DNA of 25,563 nt from positions 1 to 25,563 of the forward strand of contig CADBMK010000014.1 of the NCBI GenBank assembly GCA_902795785.1, read 5' to 3'. Numbering within the stretch: position 1 is the first letter of the stretch; each line of letters starts with the position of its first letter. Position numbers and translations under genes: made by a program. The stretch is from an uncultured Bacteroidia bacterium. Its GTDB lineage: Bacteria; Bacteroidota; Bacteroidia; Bacteroidales; UBA932. Of the stretch, positions 1 to 6,985 are shown one piece after another. The notes under the pieces were generated by a model that worked only from the letters and a program-made list of their open reading frames with translations, did no database searches and was not told the origin of the DNA.

Positions 1-941
1 GTAATGTCAAATTCGTAGCTGACGTTTTTCTCCAGTTTCAGATTGATAGGGTAGTAGTAAGTGGTTCCGTCTATCTCTCCCTCTATTACGAGCCTGGTGA
101 CGGGTTTCCCGATGTCATTTCCCTCGTTGAGGTTCGGGTATGCATGAAGGATTGTACCCGGATTCACGGGCCTTGCTCCTATCTCTTTACCATAGTCGTG
201 AAGAAGAAGCGTCCTGTCCTTAAGGGTTGACAGTTCCGCGGGATCCAGTTTTCCGCTGTTAAGGAAAATCGAAGGCACCCGTGCCATCCCGAATTCACAC
301 TGGCCGCTGGCATTGGTGAGGTAGAACCTGACATTTTTCAATGTCTGGCCGCTGTATGGCTTGCCGCTGAAATCGCAGCTAATGCTCCTGACCTTGATTT
401 GCGCCAGCATTGGTTCGAGGGTTAGACTGACGTTCTTCTCGCTCCCGGCCTTCAGTGCCGCTTTTGCGGTCATTACGGGCGTTTGGGAGTTCTCGTCGGA
501 CAGTTTGGCATAGCAGGCCTGAAAACTCTCGTAGCGGCTCGCACGGGCCCAATCTACACTTCCTTCGGGAATGTTTGCCAGCAGGAATAGGAGTTTCTTA
601 CCGCTCCTTGAACAGGCCCGGATGACTCCCGGCTGCACCTGGCTGATTCTCTGGTGCGAGTCGAGAGCCTTGAGGCTGTCGTCATTGAATATAAATATAT
701 CGAGACTTGAAACATCTGTACCAGCGGCTTTGGTCAGTGTCATTTCAAATGAAGTGGTGTCTTTGTCCTCCCGGATTTCCGCAGAGAAATCGGAATAATC
801 GCAGGAGGTGAATAAGAAGGCCAGGATATAAGCAAGTAAGAAGGATGTGGCAAGAATGCCATTTAAGAAAAGACTAACCCGGCCTTTTGTGAAGACGTAT
901 TCTCTACGGCTTGTTTTGAGTATTTTCGGTTTTTCTTCCAT
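1..941 (-). CDS. FimB/Mfa2- or DUF4906-like surface lipoprotein, C-terminus outside window
   Basis: The reading frame is open from an ATG at 941 to the left edge (313 codons seen), so the gene is partial. The N-terminus has about 20 charged residues (MEEKPKILKTSRREYVFTKG), then a hydrophobic stretch (about residues 22-45) ending in a lipobox FTSC with Cys47, followed by acidic residues typical of exported Bacteroidetes lipoproteins. The segments LTKAAGTDVSSLDIFIF (about 70-86) and LEPMLAQIKV resemble the FimB/Mfa2 fimbrial-anchor and DUF4906 families, which sit on the outer membrane and often help assemble surface fimbriae. I infer the family from these patterns only. No other start codon shortens the unusually long n-region. 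A possible -7 box (TAATTTTG on this strand, 962-969) lies about 20 bases upstream of the start. The role is unknown beyond a probable surface lipoprotein. Confidence 0.75.
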   Translation of the reverse strand, partial: MEEKPKILKTSRREYVFTKGRVSLFLNGILATSFLLAYILAFLFTSCDYSDFSAEIREDKDTTSFEMTLTKAAGTDVSSLDIFIFNDDSLKALDSHQRISQVQPGVIRACSRSGKKLLFLLANIPEGSVDWARASRYESFQACYAKLSDENSQTPVMTAKAALKAGSEKNVSLTLEPMLAQIKVRSISCDFSGKPYSGQTLKNVRFYLTNASGQCEFGMARVPSIFLNSGKLDPAELSTLKDRTLLLHDYGKEIGARPVNPGTILHAYPNLNEGNDIGKPVTRLVIEGEIDGTTYYYPINLKLEKNVSYEFDI

Positions 942-961
942 AGTTTAAATTTTGGCTGAAA

Positions 962-969
962 CAAAATTA
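962..969 (-). promoter_or_regulatory. Possible -7 box for the lipoprotein gene
   Basis: On the minus strand the bases read TAATTTTG, which fits the Bacteroidetes -7 consensus TAnnTTTG and would start a transcript about 15 bases before the ATG at 941. No TTTG -33 box is seen at the right distance, and a hairpin fills that place. The same bases could instead be the imperfect T-tract of that hairpin. Confidence 0.35.
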
Positions 970-998
970 ACCCCGGAAAAGTCATTGTTTTCCGGGGT
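970..998 (-). terminator. Second hairpin behind the nqr operon
   Basis: The arms CCCCGGAAAA (971-980) and TTTTCCGGGG (988-997) are perfectly complementary with a 7-base loop, and the flanking A970/T998 can also pair. On the minus strand the hairpin is followed by TTAATTTTG, an imperfect T-tract. It may be a back-up terminator for nqr or an operator-like site for the lipoprotein gene at 941. Confidence 0.55.
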
Positions 999-1070
999 CG
1001 GGGCAATTATTGAAGAATCTTCTGTTTTGTATGAAAAACCGTCGAATCTGGCTGTGATTATCATACTAAA

Positions 1071-1099
1071 CAAAAAACCGAATGAAAAATCATTCGGTT
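1071..1099 (-). terminator. Rho-independent terminator of the nqr operon
   Basis: A perfect 10-bp stem (AACCGAATGA 1076-1085 with TCATTCGGTT 1090-1099) has a 4-base loop. On the minus strand it is followed directly by TTTTTTG. It lies 15 bases after the nqrF stop codon, exactly where the operon should end. Confidence 0.85.
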
Positions 1100-1113
1100 C
1101 TCTGTTTGATATT

Positions 1114-2382
1114 CTAAGCGAAGTTATCGTAAAGAATGCTTTCCGGAGCAACTCCGAGGTTGTCAAGAAGGTTGACAACGGCTCCGACCATAGGTCCAGG
1201 ACCGCACATGAAGTATGTGATGTCCTCCGGAGCCTCGTGATCCTTGAGATACTTCTCGAACATTACGTTGTGAACGAAACCTGCTGTGTAAGGAACACCG
1301 GCCTCGTCTGCCTTAGGGTCAGGACGGTCAAGTGCAAGATAGAACTTGAAGTTAGGGAACTCCCTCTCGATTTCAGCGTAGTCCTCGAGGTAGAATGCCT
1401 CCTGGAGGCTACGTGCTCCGTAGAAGAAGCTAACCTTCCTTCCTGTCTTGAGAGTCTTGAACAGGTGCATGATGTGGCTTCTGAGAGGTGCCATACCTGC
1501 ACCACCACCTACGAATATGTACTCCTTATCCTCCGGATCGTTCTGAGGGAGAAGGAATTCTCCATAAGGGCCTGAGATGATTACCTTGTCGCCTGGCTTA
1601 CGGCTGAATACGTATGATGAGGCGATACCAGGGTTGACAGGAAGAGTCTTGAATACGCCCTTAGGCTGGCTGCGGTCGAACGGTGGTGTTGCGATACGCA
1701 CGTTGAGCTTGATGACGTTCTTCTCTGCCGGATAAGAGGCCATAGAGTAAGCTCTGATGGTTGGCTGAGGGTTGTGGCTGTGGAGATCGAAGAACTTGTA
1801 GAACTCCCAGTCCTTTCTGTATTCCTCGTCGATGTCCATATCCTTGAAGTCGATATCGTATGCAGGGATGTCGATCTGGATATACTCACCTGACTTGAAT
1901 TCGATGTGCTCGCCTTCTGGAAGCTTAACTGTGAACTCCTTGATGAAGGTTGATACGTTGTGGTTGCTGATAACCTCGCACTCGAGTTTCTTGACGCTGA
2001 GGGCTGACTCTGAAACCGCAATCTTGAGGTTGTCCTTAACCTTGACCTGGCATCCAAGTCTCCAGCCTGCCTTGATCTGCTTGTTGTTGAAGAAGCCGAC
2101 CTCGGTAGGGAGAATCTGTCCGCCGCCTTCGAGAACCTGAACCTTGCACTGGCCGCAGTTGGCCTTTCCGCCGCAGGCTGAAGGGAGGAAGATCTTGTTC
2201 TCTGCGAGTGTGCTCATGAGTGAGCCTCCCGTAGGAACTTCGAGTGTCTTCTTTCCGTTATTGATATCGATTGTGACTGATCCTTCCGGGGTGAGTTTCG
2301 CCTTGATGAAAAGAAGCAGCGCCACAAGGATGAGCGTGACGATAACGATTACCGCTACTGATGAAATTATTGTACTGAACAT
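1114..2382 (-). CDS. nqrF: Na+-translocating NADH:quinone reductase subunit F
   Basis: NqrF is the NADH-oxidising entry subunit of Na+-NQR. It passes electrons from NADH through FAD to a 2Fe-2S cluster, and the complex pumps Na+ outward. The 422 residues are close to the usual family length. Residues 5-27 form one membrane anchor. A ferredoxin domain follows with cluster ligands Cys70, Cys76, Cys79 and Cys111, at the same numbers as in Vibrio NqrF. The FAD-binding motif RAYSMASYP is at 210-218. The NADH-binding part has GGGAGMAPLRSH (292-303) and CGPGPM (393-398). It is the last gene of nqrABCDEF, 18 bases after nqrE and followed by a terminator. An AGGAGG sequence lies 9 bases upstream of the ATG, unusual in this phylum. 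The identification is secure. Confidence 0.98.
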   Translation of the reverse strand: MFSTIISSVAVIVIVTLILVALLLFIKAKLTPEGSVTIDINNGKKTLEVPTGGSLMSTLAENKIFLPSACGGKANCGQCKVQVLEGGGQILPTEVGFFNNKQIKAGWRLGCQVKVKDNLKIAVSESALSVKKLECEVISNHNVSTFIKEFTVKLPEGEHIEFKSGEYIQIDIPAYDIDFKDMDIDEEYRKDWEFYKFFDLHSHNPQPTIRAYSMASYPAEKNVIKLNVRIATPPFDRSQPKGVFKTLPVNPGIASSYVFSRKPGDKVIISGPYGEFLLPQNDPEDKEYIFVGGGAGMAPLRSHIMHLFKTLKTGRKVSFFYGARSLQEAFYLEDYAEIEREFPNFKFYLALDRPDPKADEAGVPYTAGFVHNVMFEKYLKDHEAPEDITYFMCGPGPMVGAVVNLLDNLGVAPESILYDNFA

Positions 2383-2391
2383 ATTTCTCTG

Positions 2392-2397
2392 CCTCCT
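2392..2397 (-). promoter_or_regulatory. Shine-Dalgarno-like AGGAGG before nqrF
   Basis: The minus strand reads AGGAGG with 9 bases between it and the nqrF ATG at 2382. It sits in the 18-base gap between nqrE and nqrF. Bacteroidota generally initiate without such sequences and most other genes here lack one, so it supports this start but may be chance. Confidence 0.4.
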
Positions 2398-2400
2398 GTA

Positions 2401-3006
2401 TTAAAGTGAAATACCCATAAAGGTCATAAATGCTATACCCATAAGACCTACGGTAATGAAGGTGATACCGATACCTTTGAGGGCAGGTGGTACGTTGCTG
2501 TAAGAGAGTCTCTCGCGGATTGCTGCGAGGGCTACGATTGCAAGGTACCAGCCGATACCGGAACCGAGGGCGTATGTGGTTGCTTCACCTACGTTGGCGA
2601 AATCCTTCTGCTGCATGAAGAGTGAACCTCCGAGGATCGCACAGTTTACGGCGATGAGCGGAAGGAAGATACCGAGTGATGCGTAGAGACTTGGAGAGAA
2701 CTTCTCGACAACCATTTCCACTATCTGCACGATTGCTGCGATGATGGCGATGAAGAGGATGAAGCTGAGGAAGCTAAGATCCACGTCAGGGCCGAGGATA
2801 CATTTCTCACCAGGGGTGAGGACGTATGTGTTGAGAAGATAGTTGATAGGAAGGGTCACGAGAAGGACGAAGATAACAGCAAGTCCCAGACCGTTGGCTG
2901 TCTTGACATTCTTCGAAACGGCAAGGAAAGAACACATTCCGAGGAAGAATGAGAAGATCATGTTGTCAATGAAGATTGACCTTACGAATAAACTTAAATA
3001 TTCCAT
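2401..3006 (-). CDS. nqrE: Na+-translocating NADH:quinone reductase subunit E
   Basis: NqrE is one of two homologous six-helix membrane subunits (with NqrD) that form the core of Na+-NQR and hold an intramembrane 2Fe-2S cluster at their interface. The 201 residues are nearly all hydrophobic. The two ligand cysteines are visible in the family contexts GMCSFLAV (Cys25) and AVNCAILGG (Cys122). The N-terminus MEYLSLFVRSIFIDNMIFSF is characteristic of NqrE. It lies 21 bases after nqrD and 18 before nqrF on the same strand, so it is cotranscribed. There is no sign of damage. Confidence 0.97.
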   Translation of the reverse strand: MEYLSLFVRSIFIDNMIFSFFLGMCSFLAVSKNVKTANGLGLAVIFVLLVTLPINYLLNTYVLTPGEKCILGPDVDLSFLSFILFIAIIAAIVQIVEMVVEKFSPSLYASLGIFLPLIAVNCAILGGSLFMQQKDFANVGEATTYALGSGIGWYLAIVALAAIRERLSYSNVPPALKGIGITFITVGLMGIAFMTFMGISL

Positions 3007-3027
3007 AATCTAATCTGCGATTTGATG

Positions 3028-3648
3028 TTATTTCTCCTGAAGGTCTTTATCGATGCTTCTCTGGATCCAGATGATGACTCCGATAAGGATAAGCGCCATT
3101 GGAGGGAGAATAACAAGACCGTTGTTCATGTATCCGAGATCGTAAGCAGCCTGTGGGATGATATGGAATCCGAAGAGGGTTCCTGAGCCGAAGAGCTCAC
3201 GGAAGAAGGCTACGACGATGAGGATAAGTCCGTATCCGGCACCGTTTGCGATACCGTCAAGGAGTGAAGGTACAGGCTTGTTGCCGAGGGCGAAAGCCTC
3301 AATACGTCCCATGACGATACAGTTGGTGATGATAAGTCCGATGTACACGCTGAGCTGCTTGTCAATAGAGTAGGCGTAAGCCTTGAGAAGCTGGTCAACG
3401 AGGATTACCATCAGGGCTACGATGACGAGCTGGATGATGATACGAACTCGGTTAGGAATGGTGTTTCTCAGGATAGAGGCTACGAAGCTTGAAAGGCCGG
3501 TAACCGCGATAACTGAGAGGGCCATTACGAATGCACCCTTAAGCTCGACAGTGACTGCGAGTGAAGAGCAGATACCCAGGACAAGTACTGTTACAGGGTT
3601 GCCCTTGAATATAGGGTTTAAGATTGTTTCTTTGAGTTTTGCGTCCAT
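3028..3648 (-). CDS. nqrD: Na+-translocating NADH:quinone reductase subunit D
   Basis: NqrD is a membrane core subunit of Na+-NQR, paired with NqrE. The 206 residues include the conserved cysteines of the shared 2Fe-2S cluster, in LGICSSLAV (Cys27) and ITNCIVMGR (Cys110). About six hydrophobic segments follow a short cytoplasmic N-terminus (MDAKLKETILNPIFKGNP), and the C-terminus is charged (QRSIDKDLQEK). The start is 3 bases after the nqrC stop codon, and a GGAGG (3657-3661) inside the end of nqrC lies 8 bases before the ATG, which suggests translational coupling. Family and operon position agree. Confidence 0.97.
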   Translation of the reverse strand: MDAKLKETILNPIFKGNPVTVLVLGICSSLAVTVELKGAFVMALSVIAVTGLSSFVASILRNTIPNRVRIIIQLVIVALMVILVDQLLKAYAYSIDKQLSVYIGLIITNCIVMGRIEAFALGNKPVPSLLDGIANGAGYGLILIVVAFFRELFGSGTLFGFHIIPQAAYDLGYMNNGLVILPPMALILIGVIIWIQRSIDKDLQEK

Positions 3649-3651
3649 TGC

Positions 3652-4428
3652 TTATTCCTCCACGTTTACTTCTGCTTCATCTGCGCTGACTTCTGTCTGC
3701 TCAACGCTGATTTCTGCTGAAAGGACCTTCTCGTATGCCTTAGCCCAGGTGTTGATGGCTGCATCTACACCGTTGCTGGTCATTGTAGCGCCTGTGATGG
3801 CGTCGATAGCGTTGTCCTTTCCTGCAGGAGCTCCACCCTTCACGATGGCAAATGGCTTTTCATCTGAGAAGTCGAACTTCTTTCCGATGAACTGCGCGCG
3901 GAATGAAGGGTCATCTTTAATCTTTCCACCAAGACCAGGGGTCTCTGATGCGTGGTCAAAGTATGCTCCGGCGATGTTGCCTTCGCTGCCCACGGCGATG
4001 TATCCCCAAACCGGTCCCCAAAGACCTGCGCCATAGACAGGGATGACCTTGACGCCGTTCTTGAATACATATACCGGAAGCTTTGCGCCGGCGCCATCTC
4101 TGATGGCGTAGTTCTGTGCCTTGAGGTCTGAAGTAGAGTAAACTTCTGCGTCAGCGATGTCGAGATCCTTTACCTCATTGCCTTCGAGGTCTACAGTATA
4201 TGCCTTTTCAATGTTTTCCTTGTAGAAAGCGATGGTGGCGTTGTTGTCAGTCCATGAAGCCTTTTCGCCGAACTGGGCGGCGGTAAGGATCTGGCTGATG
4301 GTCTCAGCCTTCTCGTTTGCCGTCTGCATTGGCTTGAGGGCTGTTGCGACGAATGCGAGAACCGCTGCAACCACCACTACGATGATGGTTGAATATATTA
4401 CTGTATATGCGTTACTGTTGGTATTCAT
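3652..4428 (-). CDS. nqrC: Na+-translocating NADH:quinone reductase subunit C
   Basis: NqrC carries a covalently bound FMN on its periplasmic domain and relays electrons within Na+-NQR. One N-terminal membrane helix is seen (about residues 8-30), followed by a soluble FMN-binding domain. The flavinylation motif TGAT is at 212-215 (context DAITGATMTS); by family knowledge FMN is attached to its Thr by the transferase ApbE, whose gene is not in this window. The GLWGP motif (135-139) and the ETPGLGGKI segment (162-170) are typical of the family. Beyond the conserved core, an acidic tail of about 20 residues (from Glu239) carries nine Glu or Asp and no Lys or Arg. The gene is 13 bases after nqrB and 3 before nqrD. 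Confidence 0.97.
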   Translation of the reverse strand: MNTNSNAYTVIYSTIIVVVVAAVLAFVATALKPMQTANEKAETISQILTAAQFGEKASWTDNNATIAFYKENIEKAYTVDLEGNEVKDLDIADAEVYSTSDLKAQNYAIRDGAGAKLPVYVFKNGVKVIPVYGAGLWGPVWGYIAVGSEGNIAGAYFDHASETPGLGGKIKDDPSFRAQFIGKKFDFSDEKPFAIVKGGAPAGKDNAIDAITGATMTSNGVDAAINTWAKAYEKVLSAEISVEQTEVSADEAEVNVEE

Positions 4429-4441
4429 ATCCTATATATAT

Positions 4442-5554
4442 TTATGCGATTGTTGCCTTCTTTGCCCTTCTTGTAGTAGCTGCTGTAGTTACGCAGTAGT
4501 CAATCAGAGGTGCGAATGTGTTCATAAGGAGAATTGCGAGCATCATACCCTCGGCGTAACCAGGGTTGAAGAGGCGGACGATGACGCAGAGCGCACCGAT
4601 TAAGAATCCGTAGATCCATTTGCCGCATTCTGTCTGTGCTGCAGTAACAGGGTCGGTAGCCATGAAGACTGTACCGAATGCGAAACCTCCCATTACAAGC
4701 TGATAGTAAGCAGGAACGTCCGTTGCGCCGAGTACGTTAGCGAGGCCGCCTATAGCGAGGGCTCCGATAACGGATGAGCACATGATCTTCCAGCTTGCAA
4801 CGCCTGTGAAGATGAGAATTACCGCACCGATGAGGATGGCAACCACTGAAGTCTCACCCACGCATCCAGGGATGGTTCCGAGGAACATCTCCTTGAATGT
4901 GTAACCTGCAGATGTGATGGCGTTTACGCCCTCACCAAGGTATGAAAGAGGAGTTGCTCCGGATGTTGCGTCAACCATTGTCTCACCCTTGCGGAGTGCA
5001 ATCCAGCATGCTGATCCTGAAAGCTTTGAAGGATAAGCGAAGAAGAGGAAAGCACGTGTGAGTGCTGCAGGGTTGAGGAAGTTGAAACCTGTACCTCCGA
5101 AGACCTCCTTGCCGAATACCACTGCAAAGGCAACTGCGATTGCAAGAATCCAAAGCGGAGTGTCAACAGGAACGATGAGAGGGATGATGAAGCCTGATAC
5201 GAGGTAACCCTCGCTGACTTCCTCGTCTTTGATCTGTGCGAAGGCGAACTCAATTCCGAGACCTACAACATAGGCCACGACGAACAGAGGGAGAACCTTC
5301 CAGAAACCGAACCAGAAATCTCCCCAGAGTTCAGGGGTCTGTCCGATTGCAAGGCTGTGCTGGTAACCTGTGTTCCACATACCGAAGATGGCAGCTGGAA
5401 CGAGGGCGAACACAACTATAATGAGAATTCTCTTGAGATCGATTGCGTCTCTTACGTGAGAACCTTTCCTTGTAACGGTGCCAGGTACACGAAGGAATGT
5501 GTCAAAGGCATCGATCGTTGAATGAAGGAACCAAAATTTTGAATTTCTATCCAT
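4442..5554 (-). CDS. nqrB: Na+-translocating NADH:quinone reductase subunit B
   Basis: NqrB is the large membrane subunit of Na+-NQR. It carries a second covalent FMN and riboflavin, and in current structural models forms the Na+ channel. The 370 residues are somewhat shorter than in Vibrio. A cytoplasmic N-terminal segment is followed by about ten hydrophobic helices. The covalent FMN site SGAT is at 198-201 (context VDATSGATPLSYLGEG), with Thr201 the expected attachment residue. KEVFGGTGFNFLNPAALTRAF (149-169, conserved loop) is also recognisable. It is 13 bases after nqrA, and a weak AAGGA lies about 10 bases before the start. Maturation would need ApbE encoded elsewhere. Confidence 0.97.
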   Translation of the reverse strand: MDRNSKFWFLHSTIDAFDTFLRVPGTVTRKGSHVRDAIDLKRILIIVVFALVPAAIFGMWNTGYQHSLAIGQTPELWGDFWFGFWKVLPLFVVAYVVGLGIEFAFAQIKDEEVSEGYLVSGFIIPLIVPVDTPLWILAIAVAFAVVFGKEVFGGTGFNFLNPAALTRAFLFFAYPSKLSGSACWIALRKGETMVDATSGATPLSYLGEGVNAITSAGYTFKEMFLGTIPGCVGETSVVAILIGAVILIFTGVASWKIMCSSVIGALAIGGLANVLGATDVPAYYQLVMGGFAFGTVFMATDPVTAAQTECGKWIYGFLIGALCVIVRLFNPGYAEGMMLAILLMNTFAPLIDYCVTTAATTRRAKKATIA

Positions 5555-5567
5555 AACTTTCTATCCT

Positions 5568-6923
5568 TTAAGCCATTTCTTTGATCATATAATCGATACC
5601 CTCAGCGATGATAGACTGGATGTCGTTCTTTGAAGGGTCTACGTACTCAACGAGAGCAAAGTCCTCAGGAAGGACCTCGTAGATACCGAACTTCTCCATC
5701 TTCTCGATGTCCTTAGCCATGCAGGCCTTTACGAGGTAGATTGGGAAGATGTCCATAGGGAGAACCTTTCCGTAAACGTCGCTCATAAGGAATGCACGCG
5801 GACCGCCGTTGAGGTTGGTATTCATATCGTACTTCTTGTTAGGGCAGAGCCATGAGAAGTAGCTCCTCTGTGAAGAGAACTTGTTGCGGATAGGTTTTGC
5901 CCATCCGAACCACTCTCTTTCCGTGCCCTCGTGAAGAAGGGTAATCTGGTTGTCATAGAATCCGAGGTATCCGTCTTCTGTGACGTTTTCTCCTGTGAGG
6001 GCGTCGCCGCTGATGAAACGTACATCGCCTGCGGCGTTGTCATAGAACTTGGCGAAGGCCTTGACAGGTGTTCCCGGAAGGGCTTCTACGTATGCAGGAT
6101 TCTTTGCTACAGGACCGGTAACGGCAACCTTTCTTGTGAGGTCGAGTTTGCCGGTTGTGAAAAGTTTGCCGACAGCAGCGAGAAGAAGAAGGGACATTGT
6201 CCATACAGTCTCACCCTTCTTGATAGGGGAGATGTGGCTGATCTGTACGCCCACGTTTCCTGCAGGATGCTTTCCGCTGAAAGTGTGGAGCACTGCGCCT
6301 TCAAGTTTGTGGAAAGGCGATGCAGCGCAGTTTGCGTTGTTGATTGAGACGTGTACTCCGCCCTCGGTGAGCTTAGAGAGAGCCTTTACGCCGGCCTGGA
6401 TGGCGGCAAACTGGTCTCCGAGTACGAACTCAGTGTCTGCGGCAAGAGGGGCTGTGTTGAAAGCCGATACGAAGATTGCCTTTGGCGTGATGGCTGGATC
6501 AGCCATGATGCCGTATGGCCTCTGAACGAATGCAGTCCAAAGACCGCTCTTGAGAAGGGCTTCCTTAATTTCTTCGGAAGAAGCCTTTGCAGGATCCTTA
6601 GCGCCGAAATCGACGTATTCCTGATTGGCGTCAGCCTTCACAAGAACTGCCAGCAACTTTCTCTTGTCACCTCTGACAACCTGGGCAACGGTTCCGCTTA
6701 CAGGAGACGTGAGCAGGATGTCAGGATTCTTTTTGTCAGCGAATACAGGTGAGCCTGCGAGGACTCTGTCGCCCTCCCTGACGAGGAGCCTTGGAAGGAG
6801 ACCCTTGACGTCAGTTGGCTTCACGGCTACGATGTCCGGAGTAACTGTACTTGCGACTGACAGGGCAGCGGCACCACTGATTGGAATGTCCAGACCCTTT
6901 TTCAAATCGATGTTGTTTGACAT
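5568..6923 (-). CDS. nqrA: Na+-translocating NADH:quinone reductase subunit A
   Basis: NqrA is the cytoplasmic subunit of Na+-NQR implicated in quinone interaction; it carries no covalent cofactor. The 451 residues match the family. The N-terminus (LKKGLDIPISGAA) is the standard NqrA opening, followed by a barrel-sandwich region (LLVREGDRVLAGSPVFADK) related to RnfC, and PVSGTVAQVVRGDKRKLLAV. Later segments such as GLWTAFVQRPYG and a C-terminal region ending IIAEGIDYMIKEMA also fit. It is the first gene of the operon, divergent from pcrA with a 62-base gap. A -7-like TAAATTCG on the minus strand (6952-6959) is the best promoter candidate. Confidence 0.97.
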   Translation of the reverse strand: MSNNIDLKKGLDIPISGAAALSVASTVTPDIVAVKPTDVKGLLPRLLVREGDRVLAGSPVFADKKNPDILLTSPVSGTVAQVVRGDKRKLLAVLVKADANQEYVDFGAKDPAKASSEEIKEALLKSGLWTAFVQRPYGIMADPAITPKAIFVSAFNTAPLAADTEFVLGDQFAAIQAGVKALSKLTEGGVHVSINNANCAASPFHKLEGAVLHTFSGKHPAGNVGVQISHISPIKKGETVWTMSLLLLAAVGKLFTTGKLDLTRKVAVTGPVAKNPAYVEALPGTPVKAFAKFYDNAAGDVRFISGDALTGENVTEDGYLGFYDNQITLLHEGTEREWFGWAKPIRNKFSSQRSYFSWLCPNKKYDMNTNLNGGPRAFLMSDVYGKVLPMDIFPIYLVKACMAKDIEKMEKFGIYEVLPEDFALVEYVDPSKNDIQSIIAEGIDYMIKEMA

Positions 6924-6951
6924 AATATTTTATTATAAGTATTTTCCGGCG

Positions 6952-6959
6952 CGAATTTA
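6952..6959 (-). promoter_or_regulatory. Candidate -7 box of the nqr operon
   Basis: The minus strand reads TAAATTCG, one base away from TAnnTTTG, with a predicted start about 20-25 bases before the nqrA ATG. No clear -33 box is seen. It is the closest match to the consensus in the 62-base divergent gap. Confidence 0.35.
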
Positions 6960-6972
6960 CTTAAAAAATTCG

Positions 6973-6980
6973 TATTTTCG
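6973..6980 (+). promoter_or_regulatory. Candidate -7 box of pcrA
   Basis: TATTTTCG is one base away from TAnnTTTG and ends 5 bases before the ATG of pcrA at 6986. If used, transcription would start at or within one or two bases of the start codon, giving an almost leaderless mRNA. No -33 box is visible. Confidence 0.35.
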
Positions 6981-6985
6981 CAAGT

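Noticed and set aside
952..1575. A 207-codon plus-strand frame spanning the nqr terminators
   Set aside because: It runs through two hairpins and antisense to nqrF, with no promoter or family signature.
3383..4036. A 217-codon open frame on the plus strand
   Set aside because: It is antisense to nqrD and nqrC and reflects their codon use; the protein is low in complexity and unlike any family.
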